Part shown: positions 8,474-17,512 of the stretch, piece by piece
Position numbering within the stretch: position 1 is the stretch's first letter
How the letters are laid out: each line of letters opens with the position of its first letter
NCBI GenBank assembly: GCA_947488935.1
Contig: CANLBN010000004.1
Coordinates: 124,001 to 188,000 of the forward strand
Direction: 5' to 3'
Source of the DNA: an uncultured Pseudomonadales bacterium
GTDB taxonomy: Bacteria > Pseudomonadota > Gammaproteobacteria > Pseudomonadales > Cellvibrionaceae
DNA length: 64,000 nt
Translations under genes and position numbers: made by a program
The notes under the pieces: generated by a model
Databases searched by the model: none
The model's input: only the letters and a program-made list of their open reading frames with translations
What the model was told of the DNA's origin: nothing

Positions 8474-11070
8474 AGTTCATCCTCCCAGGAGGTAGCCATC
8501 ACCTGATGTTGCGCTTCGGTATGATCAAAATAAATATCATTTAGCACACCCGATAGTCGATTCAACAGCCCTTGCGCCTCTTTCATCACTATGAATAAAT
8601 GTTCACGCCTCTTATCGGTTTTTGAGTGTTTACATAGAGTGCTAGGTTGTATTAATTGTATTTTGTTTAACAACTCTAAACTCAAACGTTTTTCTAATGT
8701 TAAAGAACGAGTGTTTTGGCGTGTCGGTATAGCATCGATATGCTGCTTAAGTGAAGTCAGCAAGCTATTCAAAGAGCGTGGATTGCTGTCATCGAGTACC
8801 GTCAACTCTAGTGCATTAATGACATCGGTACGCGCACGATAACGACGACGATAAGTCACCAAGGTTTCAAGTGTTAATAGCACCGTCTCCAATGTCGCAT
8901 CTTCGTCATATTCACTCAGCACGGGCGACATTAGCGAGTTAATCAGTGAAGTCGTCTGGTAAGCACGTTCGAGATCGCGGCCAATTTCAATAAAGCGCCA
9001 GCCAAACCCTCTGATCATACTTTCGTTAATTAAACCTGAGAGTGCTAATAAACTCGTCACCAGTGGATCAAGTGCCTCTTCTGGAGCAGAGGCAAAGTCT
9101 GTTTTAACAACGTACTCAAGTGTACCGACATTGTCTCGAATATCGTTAATCACGCGTTGCGTATCGGCAGATAAAAGAACTTTAACCTCATCGGCACAAC
9201 TCAGCATTTCATTAAGGCTATAGGCAATGCCGCCAGTGCGATCCAGATCAGTAATAATAGATATTAATTCGGCTTCTGGATTCTCGAATAGAGTGGTTGC
9301 CGTGCGCTCCTTACCTTCACGTGGGGCAAAACCGGGGAACGTCTCTGTAACTGTCGTTACCGCTAATAAAATAGCTCGATAACTTTCATCGGATAACTGG
9401 TCTGCATCATTGAGCTGTAAAAAAACCGTTCGCAATAGCCGCAAAGCATATTCTGCACGAATAGCATAGCGCCCAAGCCAAAACATATTCTCAACAACGC
9501 GGCTGGGTAAGTTTTGCTCCTGCTCATTATCTATTAGTATTTGCTGTGATTTATCAGCCCATAAACTGACATGGCGCTGAACCTCTTTACTAAGTACCCA
9601 TGTATCTTTACTCAATGCTAAGTGTTGGCTAGACACCAGTTTGTCATCGACAGTGTTACCAATTCGTGTCAAACCCCCAGGCATAACACTGTAATTATTT
9701 TCACCCGCTACAGTAAAACTACGTAAGACTGTTGGCCTAGACGAAAATGTTTGTTGCTGCCAGCTAGGTGAATGGGAGTGTGTAATATATTCTTGAGCAA
9801 CGTACTTTAATGGCTTTTGACAAATTGACGCGCGTAAATCATTCAGCTCGGTATCGCTTAACTGGCTACCCAAAATGCTCTGCTGGTCTTTTTGCCGGTA
9901 GACAGGCTTAATAATCAGTTTGGATAAATTATTTAACATATAAGCTTGATCTTTTGGATCATTAGCCCACCAAGTTTTTACGCTCGGCAATAATAATTCT
10001 TCCCCAAGTAGTGCCCGACTAATTTCCGGTAAATATTTTAAAAATACTGGGCTTTCTAAAATACCGCTACCTAAAGGATTGGCTATAGCCACCTTGCCCG
10101 CACGGATAACCTCTAACAAACCAGGCACACCCAAATAGGAGTCGCTTTTTAACTCGGCAGGGTCACAATAAAAATCATCCACACGCCTAAAAATAACATC
10201 AACCCTAGACAAACCACTTAATGACTTCATCCATACTTGACCATTGCGCACGGTTAAATCACGTCCTTGAACCAGTGAGTAGCCTAAATAGTTCGCCAAA
10301 TATGCGTGCTCAAAATACGATTCGCTACGACTTCCAGGGGTTAAAACCACGATATTAGGTAATTTATCATCAACCGACAAACTATTAAGTTTAATACGTA
10401 GAGTTTGAAAAAATGCAGCTAAACGCTTGACCTGAGCTTGCCTAAATAGGTCAGGAAACACTCGCGTCATCACTGTTCGGTTTTCTAATGCATAGCCAGC
10501 GCCAGTAGGTGCTTGGGTTCTATCGCCAATCACACAAATACGGTCATCAGCGGTTCTCACCATATCAATACCATGCAAAATTAACGCATGCTCTAATGGT
10601 GGTTTTATACCAAAGCAAGGCCGTAAGAAGCCTGGGTGGGAGAAAATAACCTCGGGGGGAATAATGCCTTTGCGAATTAACTCTTGAGGGCCGTATATAT
10701 CATGAAATAAGCGGTTAAATAATTCACTGCGCTGCAGGATTCCTGCTTCGATGCTCGCCCATTGATTGCCGTCAATAACCAATGGCACTGTATCAAGTTG
10801 CCAAGTGCGTTCTCGCTCGGTATAAGATTTATAGGTTGCACCATCATCACGCAAAATCCGCTGGGCTTTTGACTCGCGATCAGCAAGGCTGTCAGCATCT
10901 AAACCTTTGAAGTTATCTAAAACCAAGCGCCAATGATCTCGAATATCACCCGAGGGAGACAATGCTTCATCATAAACATTATCAAGCGGTCGATAATACT
11001 GTGACGGTTCAGTCATGCTACTTTGCTGAGACTGTTGGCCTTGCTGTGACTGATTGGAAGAGACGGACAT
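8470..11070 (-). CDS. Circularly permuted type 2 ATP-grasp / alpha-E domain fusion
   Basis: Encodes 866 residues from the ATG at 11070; a TTG at 11085 is possible but less likely. The N-terminal ~490 residues match the circularly permuted ATP-grasp family (DUF404/DUF407), with FHDIYGPQELIRKGIIPPEVIF, VVLTPGSRSESYFEHAYLA, GLLEVIRAGKVAIANPLGSG and SRPTVLRSFTVAGENNYSVM. From about 520 onward comes an alpha-E helical domain (DUF403), starting VVENMFWLGRYAIRAEYALR. The family is predicted to ligate an amino acid or peptide using ATP; the substrate is unknown. It is first in an operon with the transglutaminase-like gene. The very N terminus is Ser/Gln rich. In many genomes these two domains are separate genes. 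Confidence 0.93.
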   Translation of the reverse strand: MSVSSNQSQQGQQSQQSSMTEPSQYYRPLDNVYDEALSPSGDIRDHWRLVLDNFKGLDADSLADRESKAQRILRDDGATYKSYTERERTWQLDTVPLVIDGNQWASIEAGILQRSELFNRLFHDIYGPQELIRKGIIPPEVIFSHPGFLRPCFGIKPPLEHALILHGIDMVRTADDRICVIGDRTQAPTGAGYALENRTVMTRVFPDLFRQAQVKRLAAFFQTLRIKLNSLSVDDKLPNIVVLTPGSRSESYFEHAYLANYLGYSLVQGRDLTVRNGQVWMKSLSGLSRVDVIFRRVDDFYCDPAELKSDSYLGVPGLLEVIRAGKVAIANPLGSGILESPVFLKYLPEISRALLGEELLLPSVKTWWANDPKDQAYMLNNLSKLIIKPVYRQKDQQSILGSQLSDTELNDLRASICQKPLKYVAQEYITHSHSPSWQQQTFSSRPTVLRSFTVAGENNYSVMPGGLTRIGNTVDDKLVSSQHLALSKDTWVLSKEVQRHVSLWADKSQQILIDNEQEQNLPSRVVENMFWLGRYAIRAEYALRLLRTVFLQLNDADQLSDESYRAILLAVTTVTETFPGFAPREGKERTATTLFENPEAELISIITDLDRTGGIAYSLNEMLSCADEVKVLLSADTQRVINDIRDNVGTLEYVVKTDFASAPEEALDPLVTSLLALSGLINESMIRGFGWRFIEIGRDLERAYQTTSLINSLMSPVLSEYDEDATLETVLLTLETLVTYRRRYRARTDVINALELTVLDDSNPRSLNSLLTSLKQHIDAIPTRQNTRSLTLEKRLSLELLNKIQLIQPSTLCKHSKTDKRREHLFIVMKEAQGLLNRLSGVLNDIYFDHTEAQHQVMATSWEDEL

Positions 11071-11269
11071 AGGATTTATAACCAAAAAACGGGCGAGTAT
11101 TCTAAAACTTTGATCTATAAGGTCAAGTTAGACTCAACGAATACGTCCTTGAATTTAACTGATAACAATAGTCACAGAGGTGCTTAAATAAATGCCCATT
11201 GGCTAGCGAACAACCATATTGTGTAAAACACTCATAGGCATTTATTGATTAAGTTTAGCCCCCTATGGA

Positions 11270-11878
11270 TTAGTTATCCATTAACTGATCAATCTTAGCG
11301 TGGTGACTTGCTTCCCAGTCATCAAGCGATGTTGCCGAATCAGTATCAAAGCGTTGCTTTGCTATCTCGTATAACTTATCAGCATCCGCCGCAGGAATAA
11401 CAGCAATACCTTCCTCATCGGCGACGATAATATCCATTGTATTAACAATAACCCCACCACAATCAATTTGTGGGTTAATGGGACCAACATGCTTTTTACT
11501 GCTTGGCTTCGGGATAATACCTTTTGCATAAACCGGGAATTGCATATCACGGATTTCGCCAATATCGCGGATAACACCATCGATAATAAAACCTGCAATA
11601 CCATGCTTTTGAGCAATACCACAGACATTACCACCCGCGACGGCAACATCCGAACCATTGGTCTTAGCAACAATAATCGACCCCACAGGGGCATCGTATA
11701 TGGCTGCATGCATCATCAAGCTATCCCCTGCAGGCACTTCTACAGTATATGCAGGCCCCGATATACGCTCCATACCTGACCAAAGTGCTTTAATGTCATA
11801 ATTCATAAACTGATCACGTGGCAAACCATCGGCATAGTCCGTTGGTGCGTAATCGGCAAATTTTTTATAATCGATCAT
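11270..11878 (-). CDS. RraA family protein / HMG-CHA-type aldolase-like
   Basis: A 202-residue RraA-fold protein. The core signature GGNVCGIAQKHGIAGFIIDG followed by VIRDIGEI holds the Gly-rich loop and the Arg-Asp pair that bind substrate and divalent metal in HMG/CHA aldolases and RraA-like decarboxylases. It may cleave a 4-hydroxy-4-methyl-2-oxoglutarate-like acid or decarboxylate oxaloacetate. True RraA (RNase E inhibitor) proteins are shorter, about 160 residues, and lack this flanking sequence, so the regulator assignment is less likely. An AGGATAA ribosome site lies upstream of the ATG. It is a single gene with no pathway neighbours to fix the substrate. Confidence 0.85.
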   Translation of the reverse strand: MIDYKKFADYAPTDYADGLPRDQFMNYDIKALWSGMERISGPAYTVEVPAGDSLMMHAAIYDAPVGSIIVAKTNGSDVAVAGGNVCGIAQKHGIAGFIIDGVIRDIGEIRDMQFPVYAKGIIPKPSSKKHVGPINPQIDCGGVIVNTMDIIVADEEGIAVIPAADADKLYEIAKQRFDTDSATSLDDWEASHHAKIDQLMDN

Positions 11879-12202
11879 GTTTTATCCTAATCTTACATTC
11901 TTATAGTTATGCGCTCATTAATCGATGAGCACTGTGCTGTTAAACCTTTTAGCTTTAGGCTCTCTGTAAGTGCGATATAGGTGTCCCATAGAACTAATAT
12001 ACGCTCATCGTGTCTCTAGCTTAGAGATGATGGAGAGCCTCTGAACAAACCTGAGACCCTCTAGCCCTCATCATAACATTATGTCTATCGGTAATGCTTT
12101 TACATCTTTCTGTAATAAGGTTATTCGATTAAATCATTTTAACAAAAATGATAATAGTTTTATCATATTGACCAACATCTAAACTTAATAGCGAATTATA
12201 TT
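11879..12202. other. Intergenic gap between divergent RraA-like gene and fpr
   Basis: A 324-bp spacer with no gene. It holds three inverted repeats: GCTCAT-6-ATGAGC at 11913-11930 close to the RraA-like start, TCTCTA-3-TAGAGA at 12013-12027, and ATGATAA-5-TTATCAT at 12148-12166 close to fpr. The region must carry both divergent promoters. Confidence 0.5.
12148..12166 (+). promoter_or_regulatory. Inverted repeat upstream of fpr, possible operator
   Basis: Perfect arms ATGATAA and TTATCAT separated by 5 bases, centred about 46 bp before the fpr start. The size fits a LysR-type or other dimeric regulator; in Pseudomonas fpr is controlled by the LysR-type FinR. The spacing does not match a standard Fur box. 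No regulator gene lies beside it, so the identity of the binding protein is open. Confidence 0.4.
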
Positions 12203-12976
12203 ATGGCAGCATTAATTGAAGAAACAGTCACCGACATCCATCATTGGAACGAATCTTTATTTAGCTTTAAAACCACTCGCGGTAATAGCTTTAAGTTTGA
12301 AAATGGTCATTTTGTGATGCTCGGCTTAGAGACAGAAAGTAAACCCCTTACCCGGGCATATAGTATTGCCAGTGCAAATTACGAGGAAGAGCTAGAGTTC
12401 TTTAGTATTAAAGTTGCCGACGGCCCATTGACCTCGCGCCTACAAAAAATCAGTATTGGCGATAAAATCTTATTGAGTACAAAGCCAACGGGCACTTTAG
12501 TAGCCGATCACCTATTACCCGGTAAACATTTATATTTGATCAGTACTGGCACCGGCCTTGCTCCATTTATGAGTATTATTCGCGACCCAGAAATTTATGA
12601 ACGCTTTGATAAAGTTATTTTAACCCATGGCGTACGTACGGTTTCTGAATTAGCCTATCAAAAATATATTACCGAAGAATTACCACAAAACGAGTATTTT
12701 GGTGACCTAATTAGAGAAAAATTAATTTATTACCCAACGGTAACTCGTGAAAAGTATATTCATAATGGTCGCATTACTGACTTAATGGTTAGCGGCAAAC
12801 TATTTACTGATATTAATTTGCCAAAACCAAATTTAGAAGACGACCGCTTTATGATCTGCGGTAGCCCCAGCATGCTAAAAGATACCTGTAAAATTTTGGA
12901 TGATGCGGGCTTTAGCGAATTCAGGCATGGCCAACAAGCCCATTATGTTATTGAGCGTGCCTTCGTAGAGAAATAA
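12203..12976 (+). CDS. fpr: Ferredoxin/flavodoxin-NADP+ reductase
   Basis: An FAD enzyme of 257 residues that moves electrons between NADPH and ferredoxin or flavodoxin, linked to oxidative-stress and iron-sulfur metabolism. The FAD motif RAYSIASANYEEELEF (about 51-66) has the RxYS signature. The NADP-binding loop STGTGLAPFMSIIRDPE lies at about 112-128, and FMICGSPSMLKDT near 216 is the usual pyridine-nucleotide motif. The C terminus HYVIERAFVEK is typical of bacterial subclass I Fpr. It stands alone, with a hairpin terminator after the stop. Confidence 0.95.
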   Translation: MAALIEETVTDIHHWNESLFSFKTTRGNSFKFENGHFVMLGLETESKPLTRAYSIASANYEEELEFFSIKVADGPLTSRLQKISIGDKILLSTKPTGTLVADHLLPGKHLYLISTGTGLAPFMSIIRDPEIYERFDKVILTHGVRTVSELAYQKYITEELPQNEYFGDLIREKLIYYPTVTREKYIHNGRITDLMVSGKLFTDINLPKPNLEDDRFMICGSPSMLKDTCKILDDAGFSEFRHGQQAHYVIERAFVEK

Positions 12977-12989
12977 ATCTATAATTTAT

Positions 12990-13027
12990 CCATTAAAAAT
13001 CGGATACTTCTATTCGATTTTTAATGG
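12990..13027 (+). terminator. Rho-independent terminator of fpr
   Basis: Arms CCATTAAAAATCG and CGATTTTTAATGG, a perfect 13-bp inverted repeat with a 12-base loop, 13 bases past the fpr stop. The AT-rich arms mean T-tracts lie within the stem itself. It sits between convergent fpr and pxpC and could serve both. Confidence 0.7.
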
Positions 13028-13110
13028 TCTGTATATTTTTGAAAACATATACAAGGTTGTAGCATTTAGCTCAACCTACTCCTGCGTTTAATACCCTTCA
13101 AATATAGCAA

Positions 13111-14064
13111 CTAAACAGGCAAATTAAAAAACTGCTTGTACTTTATCAGCTCTTCTTCTAGCTCGTTAAGTTCAGCAACCACAAAGTTAACTTCAGTACC
13201 GGGCATACTTTGCACAAGTAAAGGAATATCTAAATAAGCAACACAGCCCATTTGAGGATAGCCACCCATTGTTTGCCTATCCTTCATCAGCACAATCGGC
13301 TGACCATCACTAGGCACTTGAATAGTACCCAGTGAAATACCTTGGGAAATTATTCCACCACCAAGATGCAAAGGCACACCCGACAAGCAATAGCCCATAC
13401 GATCAATTTTTTGACTCACACGATAGCTTTGTTGTACAAATTTATTTAATTGCTCGATGCTCGTTAAAAAGGGGTTTTTTACAAAACGAAGTTCAATAGC
13501 TTTCGGGTAATTGGGAATAAAAGCTTGCGGGACTCCTTTCTTTACAACGCCTGTCGTAACACTGTGTAAAACGTTATTTGGCTCTATATCATTGGTGCTA
13601 TAAGGTAGCTTATCGCCTTTAGCAATAGGACTACCATCTTTTTGCAAACCACCTACCCCCTCTCTAGGCACCGTTGAGCTGCTGTTAAGTACTTTCTCTA
13701 CCTCAAAGCCCCCTTCGATTGATAAATAACAACGTAACCCTGACTTAGGTGCAGTAAATTTTATTTCGTCTCCAGCAACAACGCTATAGGTAGACCATAC
13801 AGATATAGGAGTGCCATTGAGGGTCGCCGATAAATCAGCACCACAAAGTGCAATGGTTGTAGTTTTATGAAAACGTGCAGAAAAGCCACCAAAACTGATC
13901 TCTAATTGTGCTGCATTATAATGATTATTGAGTATTCGATTGGCCCACAAAAAAGCATGCTCATCTAAAGGCCCTCCTTGTGTAATACCAAAACGACCAT
14001 ATTCATAACGCCCAAAATCTTGTAGGAGTGTTAAAAAGCCTGGCTTTAATACTTCTAGGGACAT
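13111..14064 (-). CDS. pxpC: 5-oxoprolinase subunit C (biotin-dependent carboxyltransferase family)
   Basis: Third gene of the prokaryotic 5-oxoprolinase operon; with PxpA and PxpB it hydrolyses 5-oxoproline to glutamate using ATP, salvaging spontaneously cyclised glutamine. It has 317 residues, the usual length. The N terminus LEVLKPGFLTLLQDFGRYEYGRFGITQGGPLDEHAFLWANRIL is the family hallmark (given here as landmarks LKPG, QDFGR and GGPLDEHAF). Later come GGLQKDGSPIAKGD and RQTMGGYPQMGCVA. It starts 12 bp after pxpB, so it is co-transcribed. Older annotations call this family allophanate hydrolase subunit 2. Confidence 0.93.
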   Translation of the reverse strand: MSLEVLKPGFLTLLQDFGRYEYGRFGITQGGPLDEHAFLWANRILNNHYNAAQLEISFGGFSARFHKTTTIALCGADLSATLNGTPISVWSTYSVVAGDEIKFTAPKSGLRCYLSIEGGFEVEKVLNSSSTVPREGVGGLQKDGSPIAKGDKLPYSTNDIEPNNVLHSVTTGVVKKGVPQAFIPNYPKAIELRFVKNPFLTSIEQLNKFVQQSYRVSQKIDRMGYCLSGVPLHLGGGIISQGISLGTIQVPSDGQPIVLMKDRQTMGGYPQMGCVAYLDIPLLVQSMPGTEVNFVVAELNELEEELIKYKQFFNLPV

Positions 14065-14076
14065 AACAATCTCTCA

Positions 14077-14853
14077 CTACCGTGCTGCATTATCATCCTC
14101 TTTATCTAGGCTTTCTTGCGTAAAAACACCACCCATTTTTAAATACTCGGCTCGATTAATCGATATAAATTTAACCTGATCACCTACAGTAAACTGAGTA
14201 AGGTGTTCTTGCTGATAATCAATAACAGAGATAGGTGTCCTACCAATTATTTGCCATCCCCCCGGTGAATCAGAAGGATAAATAGCTGTTTGTGTATCAG
14301 CAATACCGACACTACCTGCTACGACTTTGGCTCTAGGGGATGGCTTGCGTGGGTGAGCAATGCGTTTATCTACATTGCCCAAATAAGCAAAGCCTGGTGC
14401 AAAACCAATAGCATAAACATCATAAACAGTGTCGCAATGCAGTGAAATAACTTCATTAATCGATAGCTTAGCTGCTTGTGCAATAGAAGCTATATCAAGC
14501 GCAACTTCTGGTCCGTAATAAACAGGAACCTCTATAAGCTTGCCACTTTTGTTTGATTTTTTACTCGATGGTTTTTGTGTATCTCTTTTAGTAAGACTAT
14601 AGAGACTACCTTTTAGCAATCTACAAAATTGTTGATTAGAAATTTTTGATACATTAAATAAAATATGAATTGAACAATAAGCAGGGATAATATCAATAAT
14701 ATAACGAGAGAACTGCGGCTGGATAATCTCCATACAGTCTTTAACTTGATGAAAAACATCACTATCGATTTTTTGTTCAAAAAGAATGATCAGTGTGTTT
14801 TCTGACAATGCTTGTATAGAAGGCGCCTGAGTAAAGGGTTTTTGTGTATCCAT
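14077..14853 (-). CDS. pxpB: 5-oxoprolinase subunit B (kinase/KipI-like)
   Basis: Encodes 258 residues related to KipI and allophanate hydrolase subunit 1. The C-terminal half has the diagnostic VPVYYGPEVALDIASIAQ, VYAIGFAPGFAYLGNVD, PRAKVVAGSVGIADTQT and YPSDSPGGWQIIGRTP motifs. With PxpC it is thought to phosphorylate or activate 5-oxoproline. The N-terminal 100 residues are more divergent, with a Lys/Ser-rich insert around TKRDTQKPSSKKSNKSGK that is unusual and makes it longer than the typical ~220-240 residues. It lies between pxpA (21-bp gap) and pxpC (12-bp gap) on the same strand. Confidence 0.92.
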   Translation of the reverse strand: MDTQKPFTQAPSIQALSENTLIILFEQKIDSDVFHQVKDCMEIIQPQFSRYIIDIIPAYCSIHILFNVSKISNQQFCRLLKGSLYSLTKRDTQKPSSKKSNKSGKLIEVPVYYGPEVALDIASIAQAAKLSINEVISLHCDTVYDVYAIGFAPGFAYLGNVDKRIAHPRKPSPRAKVVAGSVGIADTQTAIYPSDSPGGWQIIGRTPISVIDYQQEHLTQFTVGDQVKFISINRAEYLKMGGVFTQESLDKEDDNAAR

Positions 14854-14874
14854 AATAGTGAAATAACTAATGCT

Positions 14875-15615
14875 TTATAATGACAAACTAGTAATAAATT
14901 GGCGTATTGTTTTAACTGACTCCAATGCATGCGCACTGTCACCATGTACACAAATGGTGTCTGCGTCTATATCTAGTTTTTTACCTGATATTGTCGTTAT
15001 TTGCTTATTCACAATAAGCTCTTCCACACGCGCGGTAATCGCCTCATCGGTATCTAGCACGGCACCTTTTATATCCCGAGAGACTAACTTACCTTCGTCT
15101 GTATAAGCTCTATCACAAAAAGCCTCCAGCAAAAGCTGGACGCCTTGTTTATGCGCTTTCGCGCGCATAATAGCAGCCTGATCTGTTGCTAAAATCATTA
15201 GTGGCACGGAGATCGGTAATAATGTCATGGCATGGAGTATCGACTCAAAAACAGCCTCATCCTTCATCATCGTATTGTAGAGCGCGCCATGGGGCTTAAC
15301 GTAATCCAAGCTGACTCCCTGCGCATAACAGATACTGTGCAGAGCACCAACTTGATAAAGTACGATATGCGTGATTTCATCGGTTGAAAAATGCATATCT
15401 CTACGGCCAAATCCTAGCAAATCAGGGTAAGAGGGATGCGCGCCAATGGCTACATGATGCACTTTAGCGAGCTGTACCGTCTTCGCCATAATCATTGGGT
15501 CCGATGCGTGAAAACCACAGGCAATATTAGCCATATCAACATAGGGCATAACATCGGTATCCATACCCATGGTCCATACACCATAACTTTCACCCATATC
15601 ACAATTTAACTTCAT
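14875..15615 (-). CDS. pxpA: 5-oxoprolinase subunit A (LamB/YcsF family)
   Basis: First gene of the pxpABC operon, a TIM-barrel-like LamB/YcsF hydrolase. I place the start at the ATG of MKLNCDMGESYGVW (15615), the conserved family N terminus, preceded by a GAGAGAA ribosome site. A longer frame from 15669 adds 18 unconserved residues. The 246 residues contain ANIACGFHASDP, VAIGAHPSYPDLLGFGRRDM, YVKPHGALYN, EAFCDRAYTDEGKLVSR and ICVHGDSAHAL, all classic signatures. With the next two genes it opens 5-oxoproline to glutamate. Confidence 0.95.
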   Translation of the reverse strand: MKLNCDMGESYGVWTMGMDTDVMPYVDMANIACGFHASDPMIMAKTVQLAKVHHVAIGAHPSYPDLLGFGRRDMHFSTDEITHIVLYQVGALHSICYAQGVSLDYVKPHGALYNTMMKDEAVFESILHAMTLLPISVPLMILATDQAAIMRAKAHKQGVQLLLEAFCDRAYTDEGKLVSRDIKGAVLDTDEAITARVEELIVNKQITTISGKKLDIDADTICVHGDSAHALESVKTIRQFITSLSL

Positions 15616-15678
15616 TGATTTCTCTCGATAACTAACAATCTCTAGATAGAAGTGTCTACCATAAAGCATGTAAGTAGT

Positions 15679-15706
15679 AGATTACAGATAATGTTTATTG
15701 TAATCT
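15679..15706 (-). promoter_or_regulatory. Inverted repeat upstream of pxpABC, possible operator
   Basis: Perfect 8-bp arms AGATTACA and TGTAATCT spaced by 12 bases, with two to three further near-matches outside, 64-91 bp before the pxpA start. The geometry would suit a dimeric repressor site in the operon promoter. I cannot name the regulator. The rest of the 304-bp gap up to 15919 holds nothing else I recognise. Confidence 0.35.
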
Positions 15707-15919
15707 GCTCGCAGGTTTTATGCAGGTCCACAGGCTATAAACAATACTAACAATTCGGTAATGTGCAAATTGTCATACAGTAAAACAAATATTCCACCTA
15801 GACTCTACGTTAGGTTATCTAAGCCACAGATTTACAAAATGTAGTCAAAAACAACACTAATCAATATGCCTATTTCAGACAACTTCCACAAGCACCCAGC
15901 TATTTAATGACACACTACT

Positions 15920-16258
15920 ATGACATTAAGTGATATTTTTATTGCCTTTCTCCTTATCCTGCTTGCCTATGGCATTTGGAATCATCTCAATATGAGTCGT
16001 ATCGCACGAGCATCAGCTAGAAAGCACTGTGAATCACTAGGTGTTCAGTTTTTAGACCAAAACATTATCCTGAGAAATTTATCCATACATCGCTCTACAC
16101 ATTCACTCATTGCTATAGGCCGGCACTACTCCTTCGAGTTTTCTTCTGTTGGAGATAAACGTTACCCAGGCGAAGTTTTCCTAATTGGAAGCCGCCTCAA
16201 AATGGTCGAATTAACACCCTATAAGGCCTCTATTGATAAAAATGATGATATTCACTAG
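15920..16258 (+). CDS. DUF3301 family protein
   Basis: A 112-residue protein. An N-terminal membrane helix (about 4-22, DIFIAFLLILLAYGIWNHL) is followed by the conserved basic segment SRIARASARKHCESLGVQFLDQ and the beta-rich RSTHSLIAIGRHYSFEFSS ending in RYPGEVFLIGSRL. This pattern matches the DUF3301 family of short gammaproteobacterial inner-membrane proteins, whose function is unknown. No operon partner is evident; the cytochrome gene starts 105 bp downstream. Confidence 0.8.
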   Translation: MTLSDIFIAFLLILLAYGIWNHLNMSRIARASARKHCESLGVQFLDQNIILRNLSIHRSTHSLIAIGRHYSFEFSSVGDKRYPGEVFLIGSRLKMVELTPYKASIDKNDDIH

Positions 16259-16363
16259 GATAAACACAAGCGAATAGTTTATTATTCCATATAGTTTCTA
16301 CAGGTATATCGGTATAATTGTGAAACTGCTGTTTATTATTTAGCCAACTGCTTTAGGATTATT

Positions 16364-16654
16364 ATGAAAAAATTATTACTCATTGCACTAGCATTATCTA
16401 TCCCTTCGTTAACTCTTGCTGCTCCTGCTAAAGAAGCAACCTGTAGAGCATGTCATGGCGCTAAAGGCAATAAGCCTATTGCTCCTAACTATCCAAAACT
16501 AAAGGGTCAAAATAAAGCGTATATTGTAGATTCGTTAAAAGCCTATCGTGATGGAGGCCGCACTGGTGGCTTAAGTGGCATTATGAAAGCACAAGCTAGC
16601 GGTTTAAGTGAAGCAGAGATGAATGAATTAGCAGAATACTACTCTAAGTTATAA
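16364..16654 (+). CDS. Small class I cytochrome c
   Basis: A periplasmic mono-haem cytochrome of 96 residues, probably an electron shuttle to a terminal oxidase or other acceptor. It begins with a signal peptide (MKKLLLIALALSIPSLTLA, cleavage expected before APA). The haem motif is CRACH at about residues 26-30, followed by NYPKLKGQNKAYIVDSL, the motif shared with cytochrome c4/c553 domains. A distal Met is available in SGIMKAQASGLSE. It is half the size of cytochrome c4. A hairpin follows the gene. Confidence 0.93.
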   Translation: MKKLLLIALALSIPSLTLAAPAKEATCRACHGAKGNKPIAPNYPKLKGQNKAYIVDSLKAYRDGGRTGGLSGIMKAQASGLSEAEMNELAEYYSKL

Positions 16655-16682
16655 TTTAACTGGTTCGCTCTCGCCTTCCTAA

Positions 16683-16725
16683 CTAACCATTTACAAGCAC
16701 ATAGCCTCGCTTGCTAAATGGTTAG
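16683..16725 (+). terminator. Hairpin after the cytochrome c gene
   Basis: Arms CTAACCATTTACAAGC and GCTTGCTAAATGGTTAG are complementary over 16 bp with a single bulged base, enclosing a loop of about 10 bases, 28 bp after the stop. No long T-tract follows, so it may be a weak terminator or an mRNA-stabilising stem-loop. Confidence 0.55.
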
Positions 16726-16786
16726 CTCTAACACACCGACAAACCTTTAGAAGCAATCACAATAAACCACCTTGAAGGTATAAATA

Positions 16787-17500
16787 ATGTCGAGAAATAT
16801 TGCCATTATTGGTGCTAGTGGTGGTATTGGTAGTGCTTTTGTAGAACTACTCAGTAAAGACCAACAAAATACTCTCTATACATTCTCACGTTCCCCGCAA
16901 AATAGGTCATTTACTCGTGGTAATGTTACCTCCGCAAGCATCGACTACAATAATGAAGAGTCTATCTATGAGGCTGCCGAGACTTCTGGCCCTCTCGACC
17001 TAGTAATTGTGGCAACAGGATTTTTACATAACCACACCATAATGCCAGAAAGATCTCTTCATGAATTATCTACAGAGAAATTTGAAAAAAACTTTTTGAT
17101 CAACACCATAGGGCCAGCATTAATCGCTAAACATTTTTTACCCAAAATGAATAAAAAGCAACGCTCTGTTTTTGCCATTCTTTCAGCACGTGTGGGCAGT
17201 ATTAGTGACAATCGCTTAGGTGGCTGGTATTCCTATCGAGCTTCAAAGGCCGCGGTCAATATGCTGATAAGGACAGCGAGTATCGAAGTTGCTAGAAAGG
17301 CCCCCAATACGATTGTTGTGGGTTTACACCCCGGCACAGTCAATAGCCAATTATCACAACCTTTCCAACGTAATGTTAAGCCCGAAAAACTATTTACAGC
17401 TGAATACTCAGTAAAAAAACTCATGGGCGTTATACAAAATCTAAACACCAATGATAGCGGAAAAATTTTTGCCTGGGATGGCAAACAAATCGAAAGCTAA
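16787..17500 (+). CDS. Short-chain dehydrogenase/reductase (CsgA-like SDR)
   Basis: An NAD(P)-dependent oxidoreductase of 237 residues. The Rossmann motif GASGGIGSAF lies at residues 8-17. The catalytic tyrosine-lysine pair is in GGWYSYRASKAAVNML, with the serine in ILSARVGSISDNR. The C-terminal HPGTVNSQLSQPFQ is typical of the C-factor/CsgA-type SDR branch. The substrate cannot be inferred. It is a single gene converging on the small gene at 17513. Confidence 0.9.
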   Translation: MSRNIAIIGASGGIGSAFVELLSKDQQNTLYTFSRSPQNRSFTRGNVTSASIDYNNEESIYEAAETSGPLDLVIVATGFLHNHTIMPERSLHELSTEKFEKNFLINTIGPALIAKHFLPKMNKKQRSVFAILSARVGSISDNRLGGWYSYRASKAAVNMLIRTASIEVARKAPNTIVVGLHPGTVNSQLSQPFQRNVKPEKLFTAEYSVKKLMGVIQNLNTNDSGKIFAWDGKQIES

Positions 17501-17512
17501 CTCACTATGTTT

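Noticed and set aside
12148..12166. Fur box upstream of fpr
   Set aside because: The repeat is ATGATAA-5-TTATCAT; the 5-base spacer and overall length do not fit the 7-1-7 Fur pattern, so only a generic operator is called.
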